Notes: generated by a model not told the origin, from the sequence alone. A DNA stretch of 64,000 bases from Lagopus muta (GCF_023343835.1 NC_064447.1:12615501-12679500); one strand, 5' to 3'. Positions 38,579-52,930 are shown, counted from the first letter of the stretch. Numbers and translations are program-made.

Positions 38579-39441
38579 CTATTGTGGACCCGAAGGAGCC
38601 TTCCTGCATAACATTTAATAGGCTTTCTCCTGTTGTATTAGCACCAGGCAATTGAACTGCTCAGCACAAGGTTATTTCCCTCTAGTATAGAGCAGTGTCT
38701 TGGTGAATGCTTAAGGACATCTACCCGATGTGTTATTGCACGGGCAGCCCATGCTGGGCTCTAATTGCCTCGTTGCTGTTGGGCATGATGTGCTGGGGAG
38801 AGCACGGATGTCTGAGCTGTGAGAGTCACGCTGTGCCCTGCCTCTGCCCCAGGAGGAAGGGACAGGCTCTGAAATTCTGGATATTTGGTGTCATTGGGAT
38901 CTTTGGGACATTCAGGATGTTCAGCGTTCCTCTCCAGTTCACCTGCACAGACACACAGCCCTGCCAGTCTCCCCGGTGCACTAATGCCAGCTGCCATACA
39001 ACAGCTGCTGCTCATCCCCTGAGCTCCACAGCCCAACACTCAGCCTCCATCACATTGTAGGAACAACCACAAACAACACCCATGGCCCCCATGATCCCCC
39101 TTGCTCTGCAGAGCAGAGCACACCGAGCCACCTGCTGCCCGATCTTGCTGCAGCTCCCCACCAGTCTTCATCCTAAAAAGTGATTCTTGCGCATGGAAAT
39201 CAATTTTTTCTTCCTCCAGCTCATGCCTACCAGGTACAGCTTTGTCAGTCATAATGAAAGAAAACAGTTTCTTTCCTTCCTTTAAGCAGTGATGCTTACA
39301 GCCTTACATCATAGCCTGAAGCTCCCCTAGCTTTCTCCACAAATATAATTTCCTTAACCTTTGGTCCGTAGCTCCTCACCACAGTTGTTCTGCTCTGATA
39401 CTTTATTGCTGTGCCCCACACTGGGTGTGCTTCCCCAGTGA

Positions 39442-39595
39442 TCTCCTCTCCTCTCCTCTCCTCTCCTCTCCTCTCCTCTCCTCTCCTCTCCTCTCCTCTC
39501 CTCTCCTCTCCTCTCCTCTCCTCTCCTCTCCTCTCCTCTCCTCTCCTCTCCTCTCCTCTCCTCTCCTCTCCTCTCCTCTCCTCTCCTCTCCTCTC
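39442..39595. repeat. Perfect (CTCTC)n pentanucleotide microsatellite, about 31 copies
   Basis: Roughly 154 bases of an uninterrupted 5-bp unit (CTCTC, read CTCCT/CTCTC depending on phase). Because 5 is not a multiple of 3 all frames stay open, giving Ser-Pro-Leu-rich frames on + and Arg-Gly-Glu-rich frames on minus that are artefacts. The tract continues into a less regular pyrimidine stretch to about 39658. Its perfection implies recent expansion, and its length is likely polymorphic. Confidence 0.95.
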
Positions 39596-40721
39596 ACTTT
39601 TTCCTTTCTCTTCTCTTCTCTTTCCCTTTCCCCTTCCCTGTTGCTGTCCCTCTCACACCTCATTTGCTTCTGACACTCTGATTCCAATCTCCACTCACCA
39701 TTTCTGCCCCATTGTGCTGCACCCCTCTTTTGCTTGCACATGACAGAAGTGGGCCCCATAGAAAATCCTTACAAGTAGAGCTGGGGATGGTAGGGTGCAT
39801 TTGAACCTCCAGTCTCCACAGGTGCAGAGATGCTCAGCCGTATCTTCCAAGGTCATGTGGCTCTTTGGGGGAAGTTAAGACTGCTCAGCTCCTCCCAGCC
39901 TGGCACTGCTCTGTTGCTGGCATAAATCCTTGCTCCGCCGTGCTTCAGCAAGCCCTTTAGAGCTCTTTTTAAATGACCACCTTTTCCTTTTATATTTTTC
40001 ATCCAGTGCACAGGAGAAAGCTAACAGAGGGAAATCAGCATTTTAACAGGATGATGTGGCAGTTCATAAGCACGTCAGCTTAGACGTGGGTTTGGACGAT
40101 AAAGAAATTGGCTAGTGGGAAGAATATTTACAGGAGTCTGTTCCCAGCTTTGGAATTAGAGGAAATAATCCTACTGAATTAAACAAAAGTGATAATAATA
40201 TAAGAGAGCACTTCTTAAACATAACAGCTTCCTTCCTTGCCAGCAACATGGAACTCAATGTTTTCAACACATGTATAATGCATTTTTAATGTAAACAGCA
40301 GGAGGCATAATTCCAGCATAGGAAGTGAAATAGAGAAACTGTTCAGGAAGGGAGCTGGGGAAATTGCTAACGCTGCACACAGAATGAAACTTTCTCTAAA
40401 TCCCAAGCTCTATCTGCGGGGCATTGCAGCACCAATGCTATTATCACCGCACACCACGGACAGCTTATTGCTATTAATTATGTTAGCAAAATAAAGGATC
40501 CTTTCTGGCCAGTCCAGATGGACGATATTAAGCTATGCTGGAAAAGCTGGATAAACCTCATTAAGGAGAATTTGGCACTGGGAGAGAGATAACACTGCAG
40601 CGCTCTTTGAGTTAAGGATATTTTGGAGGAAAAAAAACGCCCTCTGATAATGGATTTCTCAAGATCAAGGTGTGACTGGGCATCTTGCTCATCCTGCAGC
40701 CAACAGGGAGGAGATGGAACT

Positions 40722-40797
40722 TGGTGGAACTAGACAGGGGTTGGAACTAGATGGCCTTTAAGATCCCTTCCAGCCCAAGCCATTCTATGATTCCATC
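40722..40797 (+). mobile_element. CR1 LINE 3' end relic
   Basis: GGTTGGAACTAGATGGCCTT, then TAAGATCCCTTCCAGCCCAA and ATTCTATGATTCCAT, is a well-preserved CR1 3' end with its 8-mer tail, on the + strand. It is the least diverged CR1 piece in the window. Confidence 0.92.
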
Positions 40798-41439
40798 TGC
40801 CCCATGAAGGACCATCCACCCACCTTGTCACGTCCTCAGCCACCCGCAGTGATGGGAGCTGCACTGCAGCCACCATTCTGGGCTCATGAGCTCTGTCCCT
40901 TCCTTTTGGGGCTCCTCAGTTAAAAAGCACATAGTGCAACAGCTGTGACCCCTGGAAGGTCCCTGTGGGGCTGCTGTCCCCATGGATCAGATGGATGGGT
41001 GGGTGGCACGTCCTCCTGGCTCCTGCTCTGTTGTGTGTTTGCACTGTAGACACGGGTGACAGATGAAGGAGGAGGTTGATTATGCATGCAGACAAGAGTG
41101 ATCAAGGAGGGATGGCAAGGACACATTGGAGACAGGGCTGGAATTCAAAATAATTCAGACAAGTTGGATGAAATGGGAAACAGCACCAATGATGGAGGTG
41201 AAATTTAAACTGGGGATAACAGCAGGGCGCTGTGTTTCATCGGGAGGCACAGACTGCTCAAATCCAGTGAGAGGTGAGAGGGGATCAAGGAGTGGCCTTT
41301 CCTCCAGAAAGGACCAGGGGCAGCAGCAGACGTGGGGCAATGCTGCTGTCGTGATATGGTGCATCTGGACAGCTCTGCACCACAGAACCAATGGTCCCTT
41401 GCCTTCCTTAGCCTGAGAAATAGCAGAGGAGGGGTGTTA

Positions 41440-41640
41440 GCCTTGTCTCTCCCCCAGCTTAACCGCTAAGTCCTTAAGGCCTTTAAAAGATAACCTGCAG
41501 GAGGAAGGGAACAGCCTGTTCTCCATGGCTGCAGCAGGCAGGACAAGATGTCACGGGTTTAAATTGCAGCAAGGGTAAATCAGGTTGGGTGTGGAAAATC
41601 AACAAAAGCCCCGGAGCAGAGATCCTTGGGGTGATGTGGA
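41440..41640 (+). mobile_element. Diverged CR1-like fragment
   Basis: The stretch around 41505-41600 (AGCCTGTTCTCCATGG, GGGTTTAAATTGCAGCAAGG, CAGGTTGGGTGTGGAAAATC) follows the order of the CR1 region just upstream of its 3' end. It is much more diverged than the element at 40722 and both ends are uncertain. Confidence 0.6.
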
Positions 41641-44600
41641 TCTCCAGCCGAGGGGATTAACAGCATGAGAGCTGTAAAAGTTTCTCTGCTGTCAGTGTGC
41701 ATGTCTGGTAGCCCTTCAGTGGTGACACAAATGTGGGCTGTGTGGGACGAGCAGCTCAGGAGCTTCACCCATCTCTAGGGAGAGGAGACGGTTGTGCTTC
41801 CCCAAAGCCCATTCCCTAGCATAGGAGAAGCAAGGCCAGCTCGTCGTCCTATGTATTAATGCTGCCCTGAATAACTAGGAAAAGATTTAAGTGATGCTAT
41901 TTTTGAAGGCAATATTGGACATAAATAGATGTGGCAAGGCGCCAGCCTCAAAACATAAGCATTTCCAATAGGGCTGGGAGAGGCATTCAAGAAGTCTTCT
42001 GAAAAATCCATTAAGGCTCCATCGAAACAAGGAATTTTCTATGATGACAGACACATAGGTGCCTCCTTCAGGTTCTTTGGAACGGAAAAACCAGGCACGT
42101 TTTCTCCTCATTTTCCTTCATTCAGATTCAGAGTCTCCAGGAAAAAAAAAATAAAAATCATTAAAGTTTCTGTTACAGGGCAGGAGGCAGCACCATTTCA
42201 AGGTCTAACAGATCGCCCATTGATTGGGCTTAAATAGGCTGCCTCCCGCTCTCAGCTCTGCCGCGCTGCTGCTGGCAGCACAGGGAAGGACTTAGCAGCA
42301 GGAAAGGAGCTCAGCAGAGCACGACCCTCACCTGGCCCCTGTATGTAGGAGTCTTTCAAGGCTGAAAAGCCCAAGCCTTTGACTTTCCACCAGTAGGTCT
42401 TTGAACACCTCTGAGTCTTCGTAATAGCAACTTCTGCTTCATCATTTCAATTCCTGCATGAGTCACAGTTCCCTCCATGTACCACTTTTCCTTTCCTGCC
42501 TCTGAGAGAAGATTTCAGTGTCCCACAGCAGAGATTTGAGAAACCTCGGGCAACGGATTCATGTCCTGAAGAAATGAAAGGAATCTTATCTGTGACAAAA
42601 GAGGAAAAGGAAGGGGGGAAAATGGGTTTGTAATAAGATTAAGAGATCAAATTGATGCTTCCTTAGGAAGTCCCCATGATATAAAGCATCAATTTATGAG
42701 CGCATGATGTGAAATATGAATGGGGTTTTCACTCATCCCCCAGTACAACCCAAGCAAGGAGCTTGAGTCGACAACATAAGCAGCAGTTCGGAGAGGGAAA
42801 AAAAGGCTTTCATCTCTGCTGCACTGTAGCTGCAGACACAGCAGGATGGAGGGAGAAATACAAGTCAGGAAACACCAGGCTCTGGAGCAGTGGGCCCGTG
42901 GTCTGCCTCCAGCATGTGCTGGGTGAAAGCCCCCAGCCCTCACAAGCCATGAATCCAGCAACTGTTCAAACTAGGAACACAAGCAAGGACGCCAGACTGA
43001 AAACAACGAACACTTTAGTTGCAGATCCCCAGGCACTGGGTCACTGTAAACAAGGACTGCTCGATGCCTCTGGCACTAAGGAATTATTAAAGGACTATCT
43101 TCGATCTCTGCTCTGGACCAAGTCAGGCTGGCGGTCAGGTGCCAAGGATAAGCCAAAGCCATTTTTTGGTGCACTCTCTATTTACAGCTGCGGTGCAATC
43201 AAATCCATCAGATGGGAAGAGGAGTTCAGCTGTCACTGTCTCATCCCAGAGGAAAGCTGGGTTGACTCAATTAGAAGACGCATATGAGTATTGATTAACG
43301 CCGAGTACAAATTCCCTCTCTCTAGGCCATGTGCTACACTGGCAGCTTATTTGCCCCCTCCAGGTTGTTCTTAATTTCAAACCAACATGATCCTTGTTGT
43401 TCCAAATGTACAGTACAAATTGACAGTATAATACAGTTTGTATTACCACAGTCCCTACTGGCCTCTAATGAGTCAGTAATTCAGCCATCTGATTTCCTCA
43501 TTTTGTTTCCTGTGCGCTTCTGGATTCCACACGCTCTGCAAATGTATTTCTTGTTTATGCTCAAAGCAAAGTCACCTCACAGCAGGAGGCTCTCCTATAG
43601 ATTTTTCTTGCTTTTTGACTCTACCGTAGAAGTGGCTGGATCTGTTCCGAAAATCTCCTGTAAGACACTCATCTCATCGCCAGAGCAATTTGTGCCTGAG
43701 GCATCGATGAGCAGTGAGGGCAGCTGCTGGGAGCAGCCTTTCTCTGCGTGCTGGGAGAGCTGGTTCCAAGGGGACAGCAGAGCCTGGGAGCTCCCCACCT
43801 CAGTTATAACAGAACACATAGGCTGACCTCCAGTGAGGAGAGGATGTGGCAACCTCAGGTCTTCCAGGGCAAGTGGAGTGCTGGATGCTCACTGAATGCA
43901 TCTTCCTATAGATCTATGCAAGTGGGAACTCGGCCTCTGGAAATAATGCTGTTTGAATTCCTCGTTAGAAACTTAAGAGCTAAACAGGGTCTCCCACAGA
44001 TGAAAACAGAGATCTTCACAGTCCTACAGCCAGAAAGGTAAAATGTTTATACAGGCATCATCAGCCTCCTCTCCTTGCAGTGCAATATGGGAGCCCAGCT
44101 TCTCTGGTACCTGTAATTTGTTGCACGGAACTGGCAAAATGCAGAGGCTGCATTGAATAAGGCGAGGGACTCCGAGGTCCCATGATCTCGACAGAAGATA
44201 TTAAAATTCTCCATCTTCCTCTTGCCTGATGGAGGAGGGATGAACTGTGCTTGGGCCACTTAGAAATTAAGCCGTTTCAAGTGTGTAACATCTATTGCTC
44301 TCCTTGGGGATGACTCAGGATGTGAGCAACACAGTTCTGGTGGAATGGCACAAGAGAGGACATCAGGGCCAGCACTTCAGTTCTGTGTTTATGGGTATCA
44401 TCAGAAAAACTTTATTGGATTCATATTTTGCAAGCAACTTGGTCCCTGGAGGACAGAGTTGATTTTCACAATATCTTTTCCTGTTGCTTTCAGTAGCTGA
44501 TTTTAGGTATGTGTATACACACCAATGCATCACTTAGAAGGGATTTTGGTAAGACTTCCTCAAAATATGGAGAAATGGCAGATGTTTCCCACCTGATGTA

Positions 44601-47600
44601 GGAAGAGAACATGAAGATCCAACCTTGAGCTCAAGGCCCAAGGCCTGCAGCAGGTCAGTCCCTCCTACCTGTCTCCACACCGTGCTTCCCTGCCCTCACA
44701 CAGTGCTGCAAAGTGCTTGCCTTGCACAGAGGCTACCTGCCAAAGCTGCTTTTTCATCGGGCTCCCTGCCAAGATGTGCTGCTTTCTCCACTTAAGCCAC
44801 CTGTCAAGGGCACCTGATTGCCCTCACTGAGGGCTGATTGCAGGCACTGCCAGGTTCCCCGAAGGCTAAATGCCAAAACGTGCTCCTCCCGCAGGAGAAC
44901 CCTGCCAAGGAGCCCTGTGGTGCATCTCAGAAAGTCTTCAGTACACGGAGCCCAATCCGTGCCAAGCCCTGAGCATTGCTAGGGACACACAGATGCACAT
45001 CCAAGTCATTGAACCTCTATGCTGAACAAGAAACCAGTCTGCATTCAGATGTAAAAGAGGGTGTTTCACCACCGGCTCTGGTTGGCGCTCTGATTTTGGT
45101 CTCCGTATCAAAAGCCTTTGCTAGAGTGTGTCCTCTCCAGCAGATGAGGGGTTCTAACATTTCCTCCCGAATAGGGAAAGGAAGCAATATTCTGAAAATC
45201 TCAGAAATCCAGCGTGTCCCGTGGGTAGTTTGGGTCAACCAAATGTTTTCTTCTGTTCTCTGTTTTCCCTTGTAAGAAAAAAAATGTGGATGAGAAGCCG
45301 ACACGAAGCGAAATGACTGCAGCAATGTTTGAAAAGTCATCAAAGCAGAGCGCTGTAAGCTAGCAGCTACTTTTGAAACGGGGAGTGATCAAAACAATAT
45401 GGCCTGATGTGTCAGAACAGTGTTTCCAACAGAAATGGCTTGGACATTTTTGTCTGAAAAGCACTTCATTGCACCACCTCCTAAAGGACCACTGCTGGTG
45501 ACGGCATGAGAAGATCATCCAGGTGTTTTCCCCTTTTCTCTTTCCCCTTAAGGCAGTGGCGATGAATATGGTCTCTCCTCTCTCCAAGCACTGTCTTTGA
45601 GAATTTCATCTTCTGTACAAAGATCTTGTGATTACTGTTGGCTACGGAGGGGGCACACGTGCGAGATGCACAACATCACAGACCCTTGCAGACATCAAAG
45701 CTGTATCATGGCCTCCTGCAGTGGCAGAAAATTGGTCTGAAATGACACTGATGCCTCCAGGAGAGCAGTGATCTATCAGTAGTGCAGACACATGAAGGAA
45801 AGTGAGCTTGGCACGAAGGCTGCCACACACATTTTGGACCATTCATGTTCATAAGAGCAATGTGCATCTGCAAGCTGATGCATACGTATAGAGCAGATAT
45901 TTAGATAGCATGATGTGTGCTCATGCAGTCGTCAGCATGGCATTGAGATGGCCAGCACGTAGTAGAAATATATATATAGAAAATATATGGAGCATGACTG
46001 TGTGATCTCCATGCTTGAGATAGTACATGCTGAACTCCATCCAAACAAGCAGGATGGTACAGACCTGAACAGAGCATAATGAACGCCCTTCTTCATCATG
46101 CAGGTGTCACTTCTCCTGACTCAGATTCAATTACACTCATGGAGCTGATTGCAGATTTCAGATTGCTCTTGCATATCAAGAGCACATTCAATGTTCTGGG
46201 ACTCGATGAAACAGTATGTCAGCACGTGGCCTTCCTTGCAGCCCCTTGGTCTTGTTCTTCCCTGGTGGAGCTACAGACAGAACAGGCTTGGCCTGTTTGG
46301 TTAGGTGCAGGGATATCCGTGGAATAGTGTGTTCAATCCTTTATGTCAGGCCATGATCTCTCCTCAGCAAAATGCACCTGTGATTACCTGTCTGTTTTCT
46401 GTCTTTTTTTAAACACAGAATTATACAGTAGTCCTCCAACAGAATGAGGGGGGGATGAAAATGCTTAACGTGAAAGTTTATCTGGTCACAAGAGGTGTCC
46501 CATTCAAAATCTGCTAAAGCAAATAGCAACAATTCTCTGAGTGAATCAAGCCCGAAACCAAAGTCCCAGCCAACATCAGGGGGCCCTGCTCTGTCAGAAG
46601 AGCCTCTTTTCAGATAACACTTTCATCCACGGTTATCCGAACACTTGCAGTCAAATGGCACTTTGTGCTATCATTAATCCTGGTGTCCTGGCCGTGCTCC
46701 AGTTTTGGTAACAACATTCTGCCAACTCAGATTCCTGAGGAGTTTTCAGCAGGATGCAATTTTCTTCTCCTTTTTGCCTTCCCCTTGGGGATGGTTAGTT
46801 CTGGACGATGTACAGTACTGAGCATGGTGCACCCCACAGCTGGCAGGAATCCGCGGATGGAGAAAGCAGACCTTGAGGAGAGCAGGAATTCTGTAGGACC
46901 AAAACACTGCATTAAAGGGATTAGCAGCAACAAATGGCTTTTAAAACACATTTGTACTTTCCTGTTAAATTCCGGTATCTGTTTAAGATATAGATCTGGA
47001 GAACTGCTGAGATCTGTGAGAAAGATCATCGGCAATGCCAGCGATCAGAACAGAAAAGTGTATTTTTAGTTGTAATCAATACACGCAGGACACAAATGAA
47101 AGAGAGGTGTTACATACGGATATTTTCCAGTGGAGAGAGCCCTGACAGCTAGTTATTGCAGCGAGGAAAAGAAGCCATCCAGATGGACTCTCCGTCACAC
47201 TAATGAAGCCGTCTCATAACTGTAACAGAGACCTCATGGATCCGCTGTGACACTTAGCAAATCCGGGCGTGAATAAACAACCAAAGTCCAATTGAATTAA
47301 CCTCCAGCTGATCAGCACTACTAAACAAATTATCCTAAACTCTGAACAAGATTAGAAGGACTGGCACAGGCCAGAAGCATGTGGAGGGAGCGTTAATTCA
47401 GTTTAACAAGTTGAAACCTAATCCCCCCTTGTTCTCTGATCTCAGGGTTTCAGGGCAAACTAGTTCCAAAATGCTCGTGGAAGAGATGGGAGAAGAAGCT
47501 CATGTGAAGTTATGAGGAACAGCATGAGCAACAGCTTGGAGTCCTCCAGAGAAACAAAACGAAGTTAGCACAGAGCAGAGAAAGACCGATACAGAGCATT

Positions 47601-50182
47601 TCCTGCAGAGACAAATAGACAGCAGGCAAATTACATTGATTTCCTTACGGAATATTCAGACCTCGTCTCCAGGATGAAACTTCAGAAGTTCTCAGCATAT
47701 CCCCTCTTCTTGATGATTATGTTTCTTTGACAGAAATAGATAAGCACCTGTGAAATCGGGGACAATGTTTTAATGCCATTTTCCTCGGTGTATAATTGCA
47801 TTGTTCTCCGCAGACTACATTTATAGTGTACATCAAAGGCAGCATTCAATTATTACAGACTTCAGTTCATTACTTAGAATGGTAATAACAAACAATTTCA
47901 ATGCTTTTTTTTTAATGTTGGTTCATAAAACTCTTTATGTAGCCAGTTAAAATTAATTTAAACTTCAGCTTTAACGTTTTGCAGGTTTCTGAAATGTCAA
48001 ATCTGCCTCCAAGAAAACACATTTCTTCTGGCACTCTCTAGGGACAGGAATGGACACAGTGACTGCTGCACGTGCTATGAGATGGAGATAAGGAGGATCT
48101 GAGGTATTTCTAAATGCGAACCGGTGCAGCGTTTATACGTTTATATCTCACAGATTCTTTATTCCCAATATTCCTCGTAGATCCAGTCTTCTGACAGTCC
48201 TTCAGGATGGCTTCCAGATCCTTAAAATCTCTATTCCAGAGAGTGAATCAAGTTGTTGTTGGTAGAAGACTGGGATCCAAGAGCTTACACAGCCCACTGG
48301 AGGGTGTCTACCTTCGTCCTTTTGCCTTGCCACGGTGTGCCTTCATGAAGCTCTGACATTTATGACCAAAAAGTGTGTTCTCCTTTCTCTATCAGCATTT
48401 GTAATGTCGATTGGCATTTATGTTTTTTGTGCTAAGCCTTGTAGTTTTGACTAGATAGCAAAACCAAATGAATGCACTGTGAAAGAGGAAGCATCCCGAC
48501 AGCAGGCATTTCCACCATCCCTGCCTTCAAAACGTGTGAAGAACTTATAAATGAGGTGCAGCCATTCTTCAGCCAACATCCAGAGGAATTCCCAATGCTC
48601 AGAATCACGTTTGCATGACCGAGGCTCAAAGCCACCCACTTCACTGGGAGATGCCTCAGTGTTTCCATCGAAGTTCTGCGAAACTGATGCCTCCTGTAAT
48701 GCTTAAACTTTTATTACACGACCCTCGAAATCAAATCAGACCTGTCTGCCTCACACTATTCTGCTATTTAGAACTAAAAGTAAATATTTATTCTCATTTT
48801 CCACTCTGCGCACTGACAGATAACTCCCAAAGTTAACAGCGGCATTATGAGCTGCAAACGATGATACATTGTCAAAGTTGAAACCATTTGGTTATGTGCC
48901 TCTTACACTCACAAATATTCCCAGAACAATTTCATAACTTTCCTGAGCATAATGAGAAAACAGATTTTTCCTCCTTCAACTCCGTAATAATGAACAGCTA
49001 TTACAAACGCTTTATTTTTTCCAGAATTTGAGGGGGATCAGTGGCCACAGAGAAAATACGCCCTTTTCAACCAAGTTTTTAATTGTTTTCTCACTTGAAA
49101 GAGGAGCTAATGTATTACTGGCAGAGCACAAAGCATTTGCCTCATCAAGACACATCATTTTAACTATGGCTGATTTCTAGACAACAGCAGTATTTAATTT
49201 GCTGTCACAATTAAGTGATTTATACAAGTGATGATACTATTAGTGTTATAACCACACTCTGGTATTCTCTTCTTGTTCCTGCAAAAGAAATGCAGTTATT
49301 TTCTGTGTTTTCACCCTTCTTAAGAACAAAGAGTGCTCTGAGTTTTGTTCTTTGAAGTGACTCTGCTATTGCTTTTATGATCCATTATTTGTCTTTCATC
49401 TGACAGACCACCATGAGCAACCAAAAAACTCCTGCATCAACCACTGTGGGCTTTATGGCAATTACTGCTGCTCTTACTGATCCATGGAAATAATTTCTTC
49501 AGCCATTCCAGTAACGCAAAACTTCTGCTGCTCACAGGGTGGGACTGTTGATGGATGATACCATCCACAGATGTGGTTCATGGTCACCATCAATGCAGGG
49601 CTGTTATACGACGAACAAAAATGGTGTCAGTGGTACTCAGTCTTGCATCACGATGACGTGATCTGCTCCATAACCCCCTAATTACAGTGTCCAGTTTGGG
49701 CAGCTGCTATCTCATGACAAATATTGAGGGTAAGATTGTTGTTACTCAGCATCAGGTTGTCTGTGTGACATAATGCAGAGTCTTTCAGGCAGTCTGAAGC
49801 TCCTGTAGGTAGACTGGAGCTATTCCGGATGTTTCAAGAATGCCATTATCATTTCAGTAGGTGCTAAAGTCACCTCTGGATAAATTTTGCAAAGAAATGT
49901 AGGACACATTGATTTTCATGTACCAAGTACATGAAAACTACTGCTGTTCCAAGTTCTTCTCTAAGTGCAACTTATCTGACTTATGCCAGGTTCTGCAGCC
50001 TCACAAGGAGCCCCTTTCTGAAGCTCTCCTCCAGCACCATTGCACTGGGGCCCATTGCTCACCCCAATCTCCTGGACCTCAAATCCTCCTCCTCCAGTCT
50101 GCACAGCAGCTCAGAAAACACAAATGAGGCAGCATGACTAAGTCCTATAAGGACCATTTATAGCTTGCTAAATCTAAAAGGG

Positions 50183-50195
50183 AAAAAAAAAAAAA
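50183..50195. repeat. A13 homopolymer
   Basis: Thirteen A in a row, followed by AATAAAAAAG. Simple sequence, no retroposon body seen. Confidence 0.7.
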
Positions 50196-50540
50196 GCAAT
50201 AAAAAAGCATGAGCTTTAGTCACATTGCTACCTGGGTGCTTCCAGGCCCAGCCAGAGTGTGTTGGCTTACTGACATGTTTTTAAATCCTACTCTGCACAC
50301 TGAGTTTTTGCAGGCAAATAGGCTAATACTCATATGTGAGTACTCACTATCTATACACACACCAATGAACATTCCCATATTGTTTCCTCACTAAGTTGCA
50401 AATGCAAGAAAACAAGACAACAGGATGATCCAACAGCTTGCAGCCACATCCAGCACCTCAGATGTGCAGCTGACTGCAGTCTACAGACTGCACAAAAACT
50501 GTATCACTTGTTTTTCAGCTTTAGGTTTGTTAGAAGACTG

Positions 50541-50594
50541 TGGTTTTTTTGTTGTTTATGTTTTTTGTTTTGTTTTTATTTTTGTTTTTTTCCA
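50541..50594 (+). repeat. T/G-rich tract ending in acceptor-like TCCAG
   Basis: A (T3-7 G)-type tract of about 50 bases that ends TTTTTTTCCAG. It has the form of a strong polypyrimidine-AG acceptor, but no partner exon is recognisable, so simple repeat is the safer reading. Confidence 0.5.
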
Positions 50595-52930
50595 GGTTGA
50601 ATTCTGCACTGGAAAAGAAAAAGTGTACTCAACAGGTAAACGGCTCAAAGAGGTTCTGCAGTGCCTGATGGATTGGCTTAGCCTTCCAGGCCACAAGCAA
50701 AATAGAGCGTGTCCCACACAATGAGAGCTGTGTATACAACTTACAAACTAGCAAATCTCCTAGTGCTCTGTTGGAAGAAGAAATGGTGCTATGTGTTGTC
50801 CATGGGAGCACTGACACGAAGGCACGCTAACCCCACACCACACACATGCTCCCAAACTCGCTGTGATGCTGACACAGGGAAAAGGAGCGCAGGGATATTG
50901 GCTGGCCAGAGGAGTGTCCTTAGCAGCAGCTCTGCTTCATGCAGCTGATTTATAACGAGAGTCAGAAGAATTCCCAAGCAGCTGCTGCATTGGGGAGCAA
51001 ACTAATTTCTTTCTTCTCTCCTTGGATGCGCAGACCGGAGCCTGGCTGCACCTCAGGTTCCAGCTCACAGTCTATATTCTGCATCATAAAAGATACAAGA
51101 GAGAAATCTAAACTAGAGAAGTAATAACCTGTAAACTAATAAAGCAACCCAGCACTTTGATAGCGAGGTGTTCCCAAGAGCAGGGATTATTAATGGATGT
51201 CCTGAAACACCGTGTCTAGTTTTCAAGAGAAGTGGGAAAGATTTCTAATGCTCTGCAGATCTCATGCATTAGCTCTATAAAATCACTTCAGATAGATGCA
51301 GAGATCATTATAAAAAAGCAGACTACACAGAGGCACTTAAGCATTTAAAAAAACAAAAGGGTGGTAAGAAACTGCTTGAATAAATAATAATAAAGGTTTA
51401 AAACTGTAATATTATGGGTAGTTTTTCTTGTCAAACCATTGGGCTGCATAGTCATTGATTTTTGCAAGTAATTGAGATAGTGACACGCACAACTTAATGT
51501 TTCCTCAGCTGTAAGTGCACGGGAATGGAAGAAGAGATCTGGTGCCTTGCAGCCAAGGATGCGATGGCTTCTGAACTGCTGTCTGCCTTCATTCTTTATT
51601 GCCCTCGGACCGTAAAATGGGGTGTATTAATAACCTCTTATGTCAAAAGAGAGTTGATGAAGCTAAATGTAATAATGTTTGCAATGTGATTAGGGATCAC
51701 TGGATGAAAAGCTCTGTAGATAGGCAGAGTGCAAGCACAGACATATGTCCTTCTGAGGCAGAGCAGGATGGGAAGCGCAGGCTGACCCATGGTGCAGGTC
51801 CCACGTCCTGCCCATTCAAACCTCTGCACCCTGCCCAGGTCAGAGCAATAGGGGCCTTCTCCTTCACAGCCATCTCTATTTTTTGAGCATGTTTATTTTT
51901 GGTGATGAAAATTTAGGGCTCGGCTCCCTCCTGCTGCCAGCTTCACGTGTTTGCTAGATATCCTGCCTCCAATCCATGCCAAAATGGTTTCCAATCAACT
52001 GAAATAACTCTTTGCTCCCAAACTAATGGGAATCAGTGAAGTGTAGGGGACAGAGCTGTTTCCACAGAAATCTGAACTGGAGCGGAGTCTCTGTCCTCTC
52101 ATCACATAAGAAATAAAACAGAGGCTGGAAAGGATGGCAGGAAGAATCCGGTCCTCTCTGTTTCCTGAAGTAAAATCTTCCTCCGGAGAAGGACAGGAAT
52201 GCACTCCTCCACGAGCCAGGAGGCTTCGCTGACAGGAGCTGCTATCATCTCCGTCGAACAGGCAAAGCTTTGAGTGATGCCGCTCAGCAAGAGAGCGGCG
52301 CCGACTGTTCGCAGTGCTGCAAAACAGACCGTGGCCACAGCGCCGAAAGGCACGGAGCCTCTCCGCCTGCATCAACCACCGCCTGAGCCGGTGGAAGGGA
52401 TTTCTGTGGAGCTCTGCTGCTCTCTGATGGTGCTTCCGAGCACACTCAGCGCACAGCCTGCGTGCTCCGCCTGGAAGCTATAGGTTGTAAAGCGAACCAA
52501 AGAGGAGTGATTGCTTTTAGAAGCAACGCAGAGTTCGGTGCTTTTCCTGTGGTGTTTTGGAAGGAATGGTAACAGCGAATGCATGGAAAGGAAGGGTTGT
52601 GTTTTAGAGGCGTCACCCACAGCACGTGCACGAGTCCACACAGCTGCAAACCTCCGAGAAATCTCAGCTTTGAGAGCTTTGTGTAACTCTGCTTTGGAGG
52701 GACGCAGAAGAGCGTTATAAGCACCCAAATAAAGTAAGGATGGAGCAGAAATCAGAACCCGCGTGACTCCCCGCGAGGCACGAGGTTTACGCACTCTTTG
52801 CTCATCTCCCACGGCAGCACACGAGGGCCGCAACACACACGCTTTGCTTCGGGACACGAGCCAGAGGCACGGAGCTCCGCCCGCAGCGCAGCGCTGCCCA
52901 CACGGGCTGGGGGACCGCGGGGCTGCGGGC

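Larger units (their letters stand above)
24111..52230. other. Long non-coding stretch between the large CpG island and PSMG3
   Basis: No protein-coding gene is recognisable in about 28 kb. Open frames up to roughly 190 residues occur but are composition-driven, overlap frames on the other strand and resemble nothing I know. The stretch holds CR1 pieces, a possible retroviral relic, simple repeats and AT-rich blocks (29800-29950, 33690-33740, 34180-34460, 47770-48010, 48840-49250), some listed separately. If ELFN1 starts at the 20-24 kb island, this is the intergenic space towards PSMG3, where enhancers or long non-coding RNAs could lie. Confidence 0.6.

Noticed and set aside
39442-39595. CRISPR-like array
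   Set aside because: The repeat has no spacers, its unit is 5 bp, and the DNA is vertebrate. It is a microsatellite.
39403-39759. Arg-Gly-Glu and Ser-Pro-Leu repeat proteins across the CTCTC tract
   Set aside because: A pentamer repeat without stops keeps every frame open. The frames are artefacts of the microsatellite.
42709-43287. A 192-codon plus-strand open frame
   Set aside because: No family resemblance, no flanking exon structure, and ordinary non-coding composition.
1-52230. A novel multi-gene system in the long non-coding part
   Set aside because: No set of neighbouring frames shows conserved domains, shared direction or splice structure. The region is best explained as avian non-coding DNA around a neighbouring gene.
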